This document shows, piece after piece, positions 29,042 through 36,899 of a DNA stretch of 64,000 nucleotides. The first letter of the stretch is position 1, and the number at the start of each line of letters is the position of its first letter. The DNA lies in assembly GCA_008923285.1 (NCBI GenBank), contig WBSG01000002.1, forward strand, positions 124,001-188,000, read 5' to 3'. The DNA is from Betaproteobacteria bacterium SCN2 (lineage in GTDB: Bacteria; Pseudomonadota; Gammaproteobacteria; Burkholderiales; Thiobacillaceae). The notes below the pieces were generated by a model. It saw only the letters and a program-made list of their open reading frames with translations, had not been told where the DNA came from and searched no databases. Made by a program: the position numbers and the translations under genes.

Positions 29042-29467
29042 CCCTGCACTCCGCAGCGTCTACAACCGCAATCCCGGGCTTAGCTGCAGTCTTGTCAAAC
29101 CTCCGTCGCCACCAGCCGCTGCAATGATCATGCAGTTTCTGCTTCTGAGCGCGGACACGCGCACCGTCTGCACGCTGCGCAATACTCTGGCGAAGTCGCT
29201 TGCCCCGACGCTTCCACCGACTGCGGACTTAGCTGATGTACTGAATGGGTCCAAGACCCATTCAGTACCCCTTTCGACGCACGCTGCTGCACACCACCTG
29301 CACGCTGCGCAACACGCTGGCCTAAGCCGCTTGGGCCGACGCTTTCGCTGACTTCTGACTTAGCTGATGTACTGAATGGGTCCAAGTCCCATTCGGTACA
29401 TCTTTTGACCTATACTGACGCACATCGGCCGGTGCAAGAGGCTATCAAACTGGCGTAAGGGGGCGCG
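29042..29467. repeat. Tandem ~131-bp repeats, copies 1 and 2, with a 13-bp-arm palindrome
   Basis: Two imperfect copies share CTGCACGCTGCGCAA (29168 and 29298), a degenerate palindrome, and the identical block GACTTAGCTGATGTACTG (29226-29243 and 29357-29374). Copy 1 carries a perfect palindrome GTACTGAATGGGT/ACCCATTCAGTAC (29238-29250 and 29256-29268); copy 2 has the same with two changes. The same 18-bp block recurs at 30318-30335 where it meets a fumA fragment. The small open frames crossing the repeats start inside the palindrome and are unlikely to be genes. Confidence 0.8.
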
Positions 29468-30118
29468 CTACATACCGGCACGATGGACCCAGTAAGAACG
29501 TCTCTTCGCGAAGCCTTGCCGCATCACCCATCTGCCGCCCTCCACCATCCACAAGCCCTCTCGATGCAACTCGCAGTAAGTCGGCCTGCACGAGCGCCAT
29601 CGGACTAATGCGATTACGAGAGCATCGTCTGACCTCTCGTGTTGGGCACTCGGCTCGTCCTCCATGCAGCCTTCGTACGTCCAGCGAAAGATCTCCAATT
29701 CGGCTGGACTGCAGGGATTGAAAGTTCGATCGGGCAACAACGCCGCAGCACCGATTACCTCCGCCTGGTGCGGACCCCAAGACTCCTCAGGAGGTCTCCT
29801 CCAAAGGGAGCGGCCGAACTTGTTGGTTGCAATCGGAACCTCGTATTCCAAGCGATCGTTCCAAAGCTCCACGCATGACGGCGCCTTCGACGCAACCGTT
29901 TCGACCAGCGCCGCGCCTACGTCCATCTCAATCCCGAGTTCCAGCAATGCCGTCAGTACAACATCTGCCAGATCAAAGACGCTGCCGCCCTGAAGCTCAA
30001 GCCCTCGCTGAAGGCCGGCGAACACGGCCGCAGCAGAAGCTGCAGAGTTCTTAGCGGACAGGTTTGTTTCTCCGGGTCTGGGGCTGCGGTTAGGGTCATC
30101 AGACATAGCGCTGAGCAT
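29468..30118 (-). CDS. Hypothetical protein of the island
   Basis: A protein of about 216 residues with no family I can name. It has an Ala-rich helical N-terminal third (AASAAAVFAGLQRGLEL, then DLADVVLTALLELGIEMDVG) and a C-terminal part rich in Trp, Arg and Cys (SLWRRPPEESWGPHQAE; RWRSCRPTYCELHREGLW). There are no signal peptide or membrane segments. Starts at 30118 (MLSAM) or 30106 (MSDDPN) are both weakly supported. It is bracketed by repeat copies on both sides, like a cassette. The function is unknown. Confidence 0.5.
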   Translation of the reverse strand: MLSAMSDDPNRSPRPGETNLSAKNSAASAAAVFAGLQRGLELQGGSVFDLADVVLTALLELGIEMDVGAALVETVASKAPSCVELWNDRLEYEVPIATNKFGRSLWRRPPEESWGPHQAEVIGAAALLPDRTFNPCSPAELEIFRWTYEGCMEDEPSAQHERSDDALVIALVRWRSCRPTYCELHREGLWMVEGGRWVMRQGFAKRRSYWVHRAGM

Positions 30119-30335
30119 TCCGACCGGTGTTTGGGGTGCCCAAGTAGGGTAGGCACGAGTTCGAGTGCTTACCGGCACAAGCACTTGCATTGTGTCGCGC
30201 TGGTCCATCTGCGCTGCGCAACCCCCTGGCGGAAGCCGTCTTCGCTGCTGCACACCATCAGCACGCCGCGTAACACGCTGGCCAAAGCCGCTTGGGCTGA
30301 CGCTTCCGCCACGCTCAGACTTAGCTGATGTACTG
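30119..30335. repeat. Further degenerate copies of the ~131-bp repeat (copy 3 and a partial)
   Basis: TGCGCTGCGCAACCCCCTGG near 30206 and CAGCACGCCGCGTAACACGC near 30258 both match the start of copies 1 and 2, each followed by GCTGCTGCACACCA or its palindromic core (GCCAAAGCCGCTTGGGC). The unit ends at 30318-30335 with GACTTAGCTGATGTACTG, identical in all three full copies. Here that block continues into fumA sequence rather than into the palindrome. Confidence 0.7.
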
Positions 30336-30389
30336 CAGCGCGGCAGCGATGGATTCGATCAGGTCGGCTTGCGTGATGTTCGTGCTCAT
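30321..30389 (-). pseudogene. fumA: First 22 codons of a class I fumarate hydratase
   Basis: From an ATG at 30389 the minus strand reads a typical betaproteobacterial FumA start, including DLIESIAAALQYIS, where the family continues YYHP. Here a TAA follows the serine codon exactly at the repeat block. The remaining ~480 residues are absent. The break lies inside CAGTACATCAGCTA, which is shared by fumA and by the repeat copies at 29.2-29.4 kb. Confidence 0.75.
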
Positions 30390-30496
30390 GGGGCTTCCAG
30401 GGGGCTTGAGAAGGTGTGCGCCGCTTCAAAGACGCGCAGGTCTTTGCTAGGGTGAACCGACCCGTATTTTGACAGCGAACTCTTCGGGAGCCTGAC

Positions 30497-30684
30497 ATGG
30501 CCGATCACCCGCCCGACGGCGGTACCACCCGGCTGGAGCGCGACAGCTTCGGCGACATCCGCGTGCCGGCGGCGCGCCTGTGGGGGGCGCAGACCCAGCG
30601 TTCCCTGCAGCATTTCGATATTTCGACCGAATGCCTGCCCGATGAGCTCATCCATGCCCTGGTGCTGGTCAAGCGGGCGGCGCG
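30497..30684 (+). pseudogene. fumC: N-terminal fragment of a class II fumarate hydratase
   Basis: From an ATG at 30497 the frame encodes TRLERDSFGDIRVPAARLWG and AQTQRSLQHFDISTE, then LVLVKRAA, the first ~60 residues of FumC. After the KRAA codons the sequence changes to aroE and the fumC frame stops at 30709. About 400 residues including the active site are missing. It is divergent from the fumA fragment across 107 bp, suggesting the donor had a fumA/fumC divergent pair. Confidence 0.85.
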
Positions 30685-31116
30685 GCTCGGGCCGTGCTGT
30701 TTGGCTTGATGGCCGAGGGGGCGAGAGAGATTCGCCTGATCAACCGTACCCGCGCCAAGGCCGAGGCACTGGCCGAGGACATGGGGGGTGTCGTCCAGGT
30801 GCTGGATTGGGAACAGCGAGAAGCCGCGCTTGAAGGCTGCGCCCTGCTGGTCAACACCACCAACCAGGGCATGTACGGCCAGCCGCCGCTGGACATCCGG
30901 CTGGACGCGCTGCCCCTGTCGGCCATGGTGTCCGACCTGATCTATATCCCGCTGGAAACGCCCCTGCTGGAGGCGGCGCGTCTGCGCGGTCACCAGACGG
31001 TCAACGGTCTTGGCATGTTGCTCAACCAGGCGGTGCCAGCGTTTGAGGCCTGGTTTGGCGTCAAACCGGAAATTACCGGCGAACTTCGTCAGGCTATTTT
31101 GGCCACATTTCAATGA
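30677..31116 (+). pseudogene. aroE: C-terminal half of a shikimate dehydrogenase
   Basis: The frame that begins with GGAARAVLFGL (about 30677) is the NADP-binding half of AroE: IRLINRTRAKAEALAED, LVNTTNQGMYGQPPL, and the end VNGLGMLLNQAVPAFEAWFG. The N-terminal substrate-binding half (~120 residues) is missing and is replaced by the fumC start in another frame. The junction falls in GGCGGCG, which both genes can share, so a deletion between short identical stretches is likely. The stop overlaps the start of the amidohydrolase (ATGA), showing the two belonged to one operon. Confidence 0.85.
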
Positions 31117-31937
31117 TGGGTGTTCTGACCGAACCCAAGATCGACGCGCACTGCCATGTGCTCGATCCGGCCAAGTTCCCGTATAACCCGGACGTGGCTT
31201 ACCACCCCGCTGGACAGGAAATGGGCAAGGCGGAGTACTTCCTGCAGCTCATGGCGTGTTACGAGGTCAAGCACGCCCTGCTGGTGGGGCCCAACTCGGG
31301 CTATGCCACCGACAACCGCTGCCTGCTGCATGCCCTGCAGATCGGGCAAGGCGCATTTAAGGGCATTGCGGTGGTGCCCAACGACTGCCCGCTTGAAACC
31401 CTGCAGGTGCTCAAAGCCCAGGGTGTGATTGGCCTGGCGTTCAATGCGGCACTGATGGGGTTTGATTTTTATGCCGGCATAGAGCCCTTGCTGCGGCGCT
31501 TGCGCCAGCTGGACATGTGGGCGCAGTTCCAGGTCGACAAAGACCTGTTGCCTCGATTTCTGCCCATGCTCTCGCGGGTGGATGTGAAAGTCATGGTGGA
31601 CCATTGCGGCCGCCCGCACCTGCCCGATGGGGTGTCACAGGCCGGATTTCAGGCCTTGCTGGCGCTGGGTCGCGAGCAGCGGGCGGTGGTCAAGCTCTCG
31701 GGCTTCGCCAAGTTTTCTGAAGCGGGTTACCCGTTTGCGGACGTGCGACCGTATGTGCAGGCGCTGGTGCGCGATTTCGGACTGAAGCAGTGCGTCTGGG
31801 CATCGGACTGGCCTTACCTGAAGGCGCCGTACCGCCTCGATTACGGCCCCATGCTGCGCACGTATGAATCGATGTTCACCCCCCAGGAGCGCCGGCAGCT
31901 GATGTGGTTGTCGCCGAATCAACATTTTGGATTCTGA
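31113..31937 (+). CDS. Amidohydrolase family 2 metal-dependent hydrolase
   Basis: A 274-residue TIM-barrel hydrolase (PF04909 type, the family of 2-pyrone-4,6-dicarboxylate and sulfomuconolactone hydrolases). IDAHCHVLDP near the N-terminus carries the HxH metal site, VMVDHCGRPH the later histidine, and CVWASDWPYLK the catalytic aspartate. It overlaps the aroE remnant by four bases. In related organisms such pairs lie in aromatic-acid degradation loci, so a ring-cleavage lactone substrate is plausible but unproven. The gene itself looks intact, although its operon and promoter were cut, so expression is doubtful. Confidence 0.85.
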   Translation: MMGVLTEPKIDAHCHVLDPAKFPYNPDVAYHPAGQEMGKAEYFLQLMACYEVKHALLVGPNSGYATDNRCLLHALQIGQGAFKGIAVVPNDCPLETLQVLKAQGVIGLAFNAALMGFDFYAGIEPLLRRLRQLDMWAQFQVDKDLLPRFLPMLSRVDVKVMVDHCGRPHLPDGVSQAGFQALLALGREQRAVVKLSGFAKFSEAGYPFADVRPYVQALVRDFGLKQCVWASDWPYLKAPYRLDYGPMLRTYESMFTPQERRQLMWLSPNQHFGF

Positions 31938-32028
31938 ACGTACCTTTTGAATTCGAGTGGCGGCTTTGGGTCGGTTTGAGACCTTCACTTACACCCCAAT
32001 TATTTGACCAAGCATATGCAGCAATGAA

Positions 32029-32054
32029 AAGGGCCGGAGGAAACTCCGGCCCTT
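32029..32054. terminator. Strong hairpin after the amidohydrolase
   Basis: Perfect 11-bp stem AAGGGCCGGAG/CTCCGGCCCTT with a GAAA tetraloop. On the minus strand it is followed by TTTTC; on the plus strand only by TTAAAGTTTG. It probably stops transcription at least in part from the amidohydrolase side. Confidence 0.6.
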
Positions 32055-32060
32055 AAAGTT

Positions 32061-32090
32061 TGTATGTATTAGGATGTATTTATACATACA
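32061..32090. promoter_or_regulatory. AT-rich palindrome, possible operator
   Basis: TGTATGTAT (32061-32069) and ATACATACA (32082-32090) are exact inverted copies 12 bases apart. The regulator is unknown. Confidence 0.4.
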
Positions 32091-32250
32091 TCACTCCAGC
32101 CCAAAACGCGCAGTGTTGTCGGGGAGTCTTGCGGCTCGCTCGCCTAACTATGCGCCATTAAGGTATAAGTCCTCAAGGCGGGCTTTTTTTCATTTGCGGG
32201 CCTCGTCTTCCCGTCACGCCCCGGCCTGTGCTGGACGCGCTTCAACAAAA

Positions 32251-32268
32251 CCTTCATCCGGGCTTCAT
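32251..32268 (+). promoter_or_regulatory. Pho-box-like direct repeat before the porin gene
   Basis: CCTTCAT at 32251-32257 and GCTTCAT at 32262-32268 repeat with the 11-bp period of a Pho box (two 7-bp half-sites, 4-bp spacer). The match to CTGTCAT is 5/7 and 4/7, so it is weak. TGTAAAG shortly downstream could be the -10 region. It fits the porin type encoded next. Confidence 0.4.
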
Positions 32269-32322
32269 CCCCCTGTAAAGACGCAGGCATACATTTCGGA
32301 CTTTCTTGTAGAGGAGTTTGAA

Positions 32323-33714
32323 ATGGCTGGACAGAAAAAGATTCGTAAAAAACTTGCTATCGCGCTGGCTGCGGCATTCGTCATTGCGCCTGTCGCTGTG
32401 CAGGCCGAGTCGACCATCGAGGTGCTGCTTGAGAAGCTGCGTGCGAAGGGCGTGATTTCGGAGTTCGAGTATGGCGAGTTCAAGGCCATGCACGCCGCGG
32501 AGTCCAAGGAAGCCGAAAAGCAGGCGGCGGAGACCCTGGTGGGCAAGTTCAAGAACGGCTTCAAGTTCGAAACCGCGGACAAGCAGAACTCGATCCAGCT
32601 CGAAGGCCGCGTCCAGGCTGATTACCGTCACTACTCGCCGGGTTCGGGCACGACCGACATGTTCGATATTCGCCGCGCCAGGCTGGGCATTTCCGGCAAG
32701 TTCATGGGTGACTGGGAATACGAGGTGACCGGCGATTATGACGCGACGGAAGACGAAGACAGCGGTTTCGATACCGAACTCGACACCGCCAAGATCGCCT
32801 ACGCCGGATTCAAGCCGCTCAAGATCACGGCCGGCAAGTTCAAGATGCCCTTTTCCCTGGAAGAGCAGACCAGTTCGCGCTTCATTGATTTCATGGAAAG
32901 GAGCATGGTCAACACCTACGGTGGCGTAGGCAAGAACCTTGGCTTCATGCTTTCCGGCGCACCCTTCAAGGGCGCCACCCTTGCCGTCGCTTATGCCAAT
33001 ACCGGCACGGGCGTGGACGTGAACGCATCCGACGAGAAGGAGACCATCCTTCGCGGCACGCTCAACTTCTCGGAGCTGATGGGCAGCAAGAACACCATTG
33101 CCCACCTCGGCCTCGGCTACACGACCGGCAAGTTCGTCGACGGCGACGATGTCGACACGATCCGTCCCGACAACCGCGGCGAGAAGATTTTCGATACCGG
33201 CAATTTCTCGACGCTCGACGACACCGTCGACCTGGAGCGCAAGGGCCTTGAACTGGCCCTCGCCTACGACAACTTCAAGTTGCAGGGCGAATATCTGACG
33301 ACCACCTTCTCGGGTGATACGGCCGGCGGTTCCTTCGACAAGGATTTGAATACGGCCTACGTCAGCGCAATGTGGATGATCACCGGCGAGAAGTATGCCG
33401 ACTCCTACAAGGGCGGCAGGTTCGGCGGCATCAAGCCGAAGAAGGATTTCAAGAATGGCAGCGGCGGCGCCTGGGAACTCGGCGTGCGCTACAGCATGCT
33501 CGACGGCTCAGATTTCCTGACCGGCAACGGCCCGATCCTCAACGCGAACTACACGGACAAGGCATCTGCCTGGACCGTCGGGCTCAAGTGGATTCCCAAC
33601 TACAACACCCGCGTCATGCTGAACTACGTCAAGGCGAACTTTGACGACACCGTGACCGCCATCGGTTCGGACGAGCAGGACGCCTTCATGCTGCGCACGC
33701 AGGTCTTCTTCTAA
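32323..33714 (+). CDS. Phosphate-selective porin O/P family outer-membrane porin
   Basis: A 463-residue beta-barrel protein. A basic signal peptide (MAGQKKIRKKLAIALAAAF) ends near VAVQA, then an N-terminal coiled segment (ESTIEVLLEKLRAKGVI) typical of OprO/OprP relatives. Barrel strands follow, starting with SIQLEGRVQADYRHYS and the marker RRARLGISGKFMGDWEYEV, then TAGKFKMPFSLEEQTSS. It ends in phenylalanine (MLRTQVFF), the outer-membrane sorting signal. The start ATG has a GAGGAG site. It should pass phosphate or other anions. A terminator follows. Confidence 0.9.
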   Translation: MAGQKKIRKKLAIALAAAFVIAPVAVQAESTIEVLLEKLRAKGVISEFEYGEFKAMHAAESKEAEKQAAETLVGKFKNGFKFETADKQNSIQLEGRVQADYRHYSPGSGTTDMFDIRRARLGISGKFMGDWEYEVTGDYDATEDEDSGFDTELDTAKIAYAGFKPLKITAGKFKMPFSLEEQTSSRFIDFMERSMVNTYGGVGKNLGFMLSGAPFKGATLAVAYANTGTGVDVNASDEKETILRGTLNFSELMGSKNTIAHLGLGYTTGKFVDGDDVDTIRPDNRGEKIFDTGNFSTLDDTVDLERKGLELALAYDNFKLQGEYLTTTFSGDTAGGSFDKDLNTAYVSAMWMITGEKYADSYKGGRFGGIKPKKDFKNGSGGAWELGVRYSMLDGSDFLTGNGPILNANYTDKASAWTVGLKWIPNYNTRVMLNYVKANFDDTVTAIGSDEQDAFMLRTQVFF

Positions 33715-33749
33715 GCCTCGACCTATCGGTTCTTTTGCATTGACTCGTT

Positions 33750-33780
33750 CCCCTGCCCGTATGGTGCAGGGGATTTTTTT
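33750..33780 (+). terminator. Terminator after the porin gene
   Basis: Stem CCCCTGC/GCAGGGG (33750-33756 and 33766-33772), then ATTTTTTT. Confidence 0.9.
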
Positions 33781-33791
33781 GGAGCATACGC

Positions 33792-35273
33792 ATGTCTATC
33801 AGCCTCATTGCGGCGCTGGTGCTGGCAGGGGAGATGAGTCTTTCCCTCGAAGGCGCGGAAATTCCCGCCTTCGATGCCACTACCCAGCAGCTTTATGTAA
33901 CTTCTGAATCCGGGCTTCAGGTCGTCGACCTGAGGAACCCGTCGAAGGCGAAGGTCCTCAGGAGCATCGATTTCACCAAGCCGCCTTTCAGCTTTTCCAA
34001 CGACATCAGCAGCGTGGCGGTAAAGAACGGCCTGGTCGCAGTCGTTGCGGCATCGAAGAACCGGCATGAGCCGGGCAGGATGTTCCTGCTCGACTCGCGG
34101 CAGGAACTGACGGCCGAGGCGCTGGTGGGCGTGCAGCCTGACATGGTCACGTTTACCCACGACGGCAGCCGCATCCTGGTCGCGAACGAGGGAGAGCCTT
34201 CCAGGCCGGACGGCAAGATCGACCCGCCCGGTTCGGTCAGCATCGTCGACATCCGCGATCCCCGCAAGCCGCAGGTGCAGACGGTCGGTTTCGAAAGCTT
34301 CGACGCGGAATCCGCGAAACTTGCCGCAGCAGGGGTGCGCATTTTCCCGGGCCGGCTGCCGTCCACGGATTTCGAACCGGAGTACATCGCCGTCTCGCAG
34401 GACAACCGCAAGGCCATGGTGACGCTGCAGGAAGCCAATGCCATCGCTGTGCTGAACATTGCCGACGCCCGTTTCGAGCGTATCGTTCCGCTGGGCCTGA
34501 AGGACTGGCGGAATTTCAGCTTTGACGGCTCCAGCAAGGACGGAGGTTATGTGCCGCGAACCGGCTTGCCGATCTACGGAATGTACATGCCGGATGCGAT
34601 TGCCGGCTATGTGGCTGCGGACGGCCGCCAGTATTACGTGATCGCCAACGAGGGTGATGACCGGGACGACTTCGTGAGCGGAGGGGAAACCGGGAAGCTC
34701 GAATCGGTCGTGCTCGATCCGAAAGTGTTTGCCAATGCGAAAGAACTGCAGAAGCAGAGCGTGCTCGGCAGCCTTGCCGTGCCCGTGATCAAGGGCCTGA
34801 ACGGCGATACCGACAATGACGGCAAGGTCGATGTCATCCATACCTACGGCGGCCGTTCCTTTTCCATCCTCGACGAGAATGGCAACATGGTCTACGAAAG
34901 CGGCGACCACATCGAGCGCACGCTGGGCGGCATGGGCCTCTGGAAGAAGGATGCCATCCACCGCAAGGGCATCGATGAGGGACGCAGCCCGAAAAAGGGC
35001 CCCGAGCCGGAAGGCGTGGCGATCGGAAGCCTGGACGGCAAAACCTATGCGTTCATCACGATCGAGCGCGGCTCGGGCGGAGTGATGGCCTACGACGTGG
35101 GCAATCCGACATCCCCCGAATACGCCGGCTACTGGACGCGCATCGGCGACCTTGCCCCCGAAGGCGTGCTGTTCGTGCCGGCAAGCGATTCCGCCAGCGG
35201 CAAGAATCTGCTGATCCTGGCGAATGAAAAATCCGGCTCGCTGAGCATTTTTTCGGTAGGCAAGGGCAAATAA
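33792..35273 (+). CDS. Choice-of-anchor I family beta-propeller protein
   Basis: A 493-residue protein of the group often annotated as alkaline-phosphatase-associated or choice-of-anchor I. Repeated blade motifs are visible: QQLYVTSESGLQVVDLRNP, ILVANEGEPSRPDGKIDPPG, SVSIVDIRDPRKP, TDFEPEYIAVSQDNRKA, YYVIANEGDDRDDF and EPEGVAIGSLDGKTYAFI. The N-terminus (MSISLIAALVLAG) is hydrophobic but lacks basic residues, so export is likely but not certain. A GGAG site precedes the ATG. No catalytic residues can be assigned. The place after a phosphate-type porin suggests a surface or periplasmic role in phosphate scavenging, as inference only. Confidence 0.8.
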   Translation: MSISLIAALVLAGEMSLSLEGAEIPAFDATTQQLYVTSESGLQVVDLRNPSKAKVLRSIDFTKPPFSFSNDISSVAVKNGLVAVVAASKNRHEPGRMFLLDSRQELTAEALVGVQPDMVTFTHDGSRILVANEGEPSRPDGKIDPPGSVSIVDIRDPRKPQVQTVGFESFDAESAKLAAAGVRIFPGRLPSTDFEPEYIAVSQDNRKAMVTLQEANAIAVLNIADARFERIVPLGLKDWRNFSFDGSSKDGGYVPRTGLPIYGMYMPDAIAGYVAADGRQYYVIANEGDDRDDFVSGGETGKLESVVLDPKVFANAKELQKQSVLGSLAVPVIKGLNGDTDNDGKVDVIHTYGGRSFSILDENGNMVYESGDHIERTLGGMGLWKKDAIHRKGIDEGRSPKKGPEPEGVAIGSLDGKTYAFITIERGSGGVMAYDVGNPTSPEYAGYWTRIGDLAPEGVLFVPASDSASGKNLLILANEKSGSLSIFSVGKGK

Positions 35274-35330
35274 GCACCGATCCCGTGCCTCCGGTCCGGG
35301 GGCGCGGGGCTGGCTGCAAACCCGGCTGTT

Positions 35331-36314
35331 TCAGCGCGGCTCGCCGTCCGCCTGGAGCAGTGCTGCGATCACGTGCTTGTGCCCGCACAGATATTCCGCA
35401 AGCACTGAAAACCCCGAGGGGAATCCTGCCGTCACGTTCGCGAAATACAGCTCGTCCGCACGGCCCAGCGCAATGAGATCGACGATGGTGTCGATTGCCG
35501 CTTCCCGGCGCTGTTCGTCGCTGCCGTGCTTCTTGTATTTGAAATGCAGGGGCCGGTCGCCGCTGTGTGCGGAGGTGCGGGTGGTGAGGATTTTCGATTG
35601 GCCGAAAAAAATCCCGGCATGGGCGATGACGGCGGCATCATCGCTGCATACCAGCAACGGCCTGTTCGCCACACGCGGGTAAATTTCACGAAACAAGCCT
35701 TCATACTCGGTCTTGTAGTCGGTGTTGCGTACATGGATGGCGGCGTAGTCCCGGCCGAGCGGGCGCAGGCGCTCGAGCACGAGCGGAAGGATGTTGTCCG
35801 CGAGGCAAAGCCGGTCGAAGAGTGCGAAGGAATCAGTGCCGCCGCCGCATTGTTCGTGCAGCAGCACGGCTTCTTCGTGCGCCCTGTCGAAATCGAAGCA
35901 CAGCTGGCGGGCGCTTTTCTTGTCGAGATAATTGCCGGCCCGCCTGGAGTAGGCCGGCTGGTAGGCATGCAGTTTTCCCTGCAGGGCGGGCGGCTGACAG
36001 GAAAGCGCGTTGAGCAGCTGCAGTTGCGCGGCGCTCAAGCTGAAATGCACGCGCGCATCGCCGTCGCGCGGCCTGAAGAATGTCGAGAAATCGTCGAGCA
36101 GGCCTGATCTCGTGCTGTCTATGATCAGCGTGCGCGAGAAAGACTCGGCGTATTTCCAGCACTTCTCGATCTGGCACAGCGTGTCGTTGAGCCCGCCGCG
36201 CGGACGGCAGAGCACGAATTTTTCCTCTGGCCGCATGGCGGCTGGCAACCGTCCGCCCCTGCCGCGCTGAAACAGGGCTTGCAGGCTGCTCAGGGCGGGA
36301 AGTCGCTTGGGCAT
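35331..36314 (-). CDS. Putative fucosyltransferase-like protein
   Basis: A 327-residue protein. The C-terminal half has AAIHVRNTDYKTEYEGLF followed by LLVCSDDAAVIAHAG, the nucleotide-sugar site pattern of GT11/GT23-type fucosyltransferases (HxR...D then a CSDD strand). The N-terminal half includes FVLCRPRGGLNDTLCQ, which also resembles GDP-sugar-binding starts of this group. There is no signal peptide or membrane span. It is divergent from the PqqD/HprK-like operon across 147 bp and probably belongs to the same glycan locus. The donor sugar is not certain. Confidence 0.6.
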   Translation of the reverse strand: MPKRLPALSSLQALFQRGRGGRLPAAMRPEEKFVLCRPRGGLNDTLCQIEKCWKYAESFSRTLIIDSTRSGLLDDFSTFFRPRDGDARVHFSLSAAQLQLLNALSCQPPALQGKLHAYQPAYSRRAGNYLDKKSARQLCFDFDRAHEEAVLLHEQCGGGTDSFALFDRLCLADNILPLVLERLRPLGRDYAAIHVRNTDYKTEYEGLFREIYPRVANRPLLVCSDDAAVIAHAGIFFGQSKILTTRTSAHSGDRPLHFKYKKHGSDEQRREAAIDTIVDLIALGRADELYFANVTAGFPSGFSVLAEYLCGHKHVIAALLQADGEPR

Positions 36315-36461
36315 GGGGCCAGGGAAAAGGAAATGTGGTGGGAAACCAATTAAAACAAGCGCTTGGGTGCGTCCGCAAGCAAATATACCGCGCCAGTAGC
36401 GAGGTTTTATAAGATAATTTCGGCCAAACCGACATAAACAATATCGAGGACAATCCCGCCC

Positions 36462-36899
36462 ATGCTACCCGACAGTTTTTTTGAAGTGGCCGTGCCCGAG
36501 GTGATCGCCGAGGAATTCGGAACCGAGATCGTGGTACTGAATCTCGGCAACGGCAAGTATTTCAGCCTGACCGGGCTGGCCATGGAGCTTTGGCGCGACG
36601 TGTCGGGCGGCCATCGGCCGAAGGATCTCGTCGACCGCCTGACGGCCCAGCATGGCGAGGTGGGCAGCGGAGCGCGGATTTTCTTTCAGGACCTGATCCG
36701 CGAAGGCCTCATCCGCCCGCTGCAGGCGGCTGGCACAGCGCCTTCCGTGGACGAGGCCTGCGTGCTGGCTGCCCTCAGGCCGGACAGCCAGCCGCCCCGG
36801 CTGGAAGCCTTCGACGACATGGCGGAGCTCATCCTTGCCGACCCCATCCATGATGTCGACGAGGATCTTGGCTGGCCGGCCCGACGCGATCCGAACTGA
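36462..36899 (+). CDS. PqqD-like protein (RiPP-recognition-element fold)
   Basis: A 145-residue protein. Residues ~5-85 match the PqqD family: VPEVIAEEFGTEIVVLNL, NGKYFSLTGLAMELWRDV and FFQDLIREGLIRPL. Such domains bind leader peptides of modified peptides, but a branch occurs beside HprK-like kinases and nucleotidyltransferases in polysaccharide loci (the HPr-rel-A type system), as here. A ~55-residue C-terminal tail is Asp/Pro-rich. No precursor peptide is visible next to it. The following kinase gene overlaps its 3' end. Confidence 0.8.
   Translation: MLPDSFFEVAVPEVIAEEFGTEIVVLNLGNGKYFSLTGLAMELWRDVSGGHRPKDLVDRLTAQHGEVGSGARIFFQDLIREGLIRPLQAAGTAPSVDEACVLAALRPDSQPPRLEAFDDMAELILADPIHDVDEDLGWPARRDPN

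Larger units (their letters stand above)
31938..32322. other. Right margin of the island and porin leader region
   Basis: This 385-bp gap holds an 11-bp hairpin (32029-32054), an AT-rich palindrome (32061-32090), a GGCGGGCTTTTTTT segment near 32180, and the porin control region with a Pho-box-like repeat. No gene is apparent. An open frame from 32074 runs into the porin but has no ribosome-binding site. Confidence 0.5.

Noticed and set aside
29060-29385. Short minus-strand open frames starting MDPFSTSAKS
   Set aside because: They begin inside the repeated palindrome and are open only because the repeat is; no ribosome-binding site.
29160-30335. The 131-bp repeats as integron attC sites
   Set aside because: They are palindromic and cassette-like, but lack the GTTRRRY/RYYYAAC core pairs and no integron integrase is nearby.
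20078-32120. tRNA-Asn as the integration site of the island
   Set aside because: I searched by eye for a second copy of the tRNA 3' end at the right side and found only short matches such as GTCGGGGAG near 32115, too short to support an att site.
32074-32322. N-terminal extension of the porin frame
   Set aside because: It would place ~80 residues before a perfect signal peptide; the ATG at 32323 has a strong ribosome-binding site.
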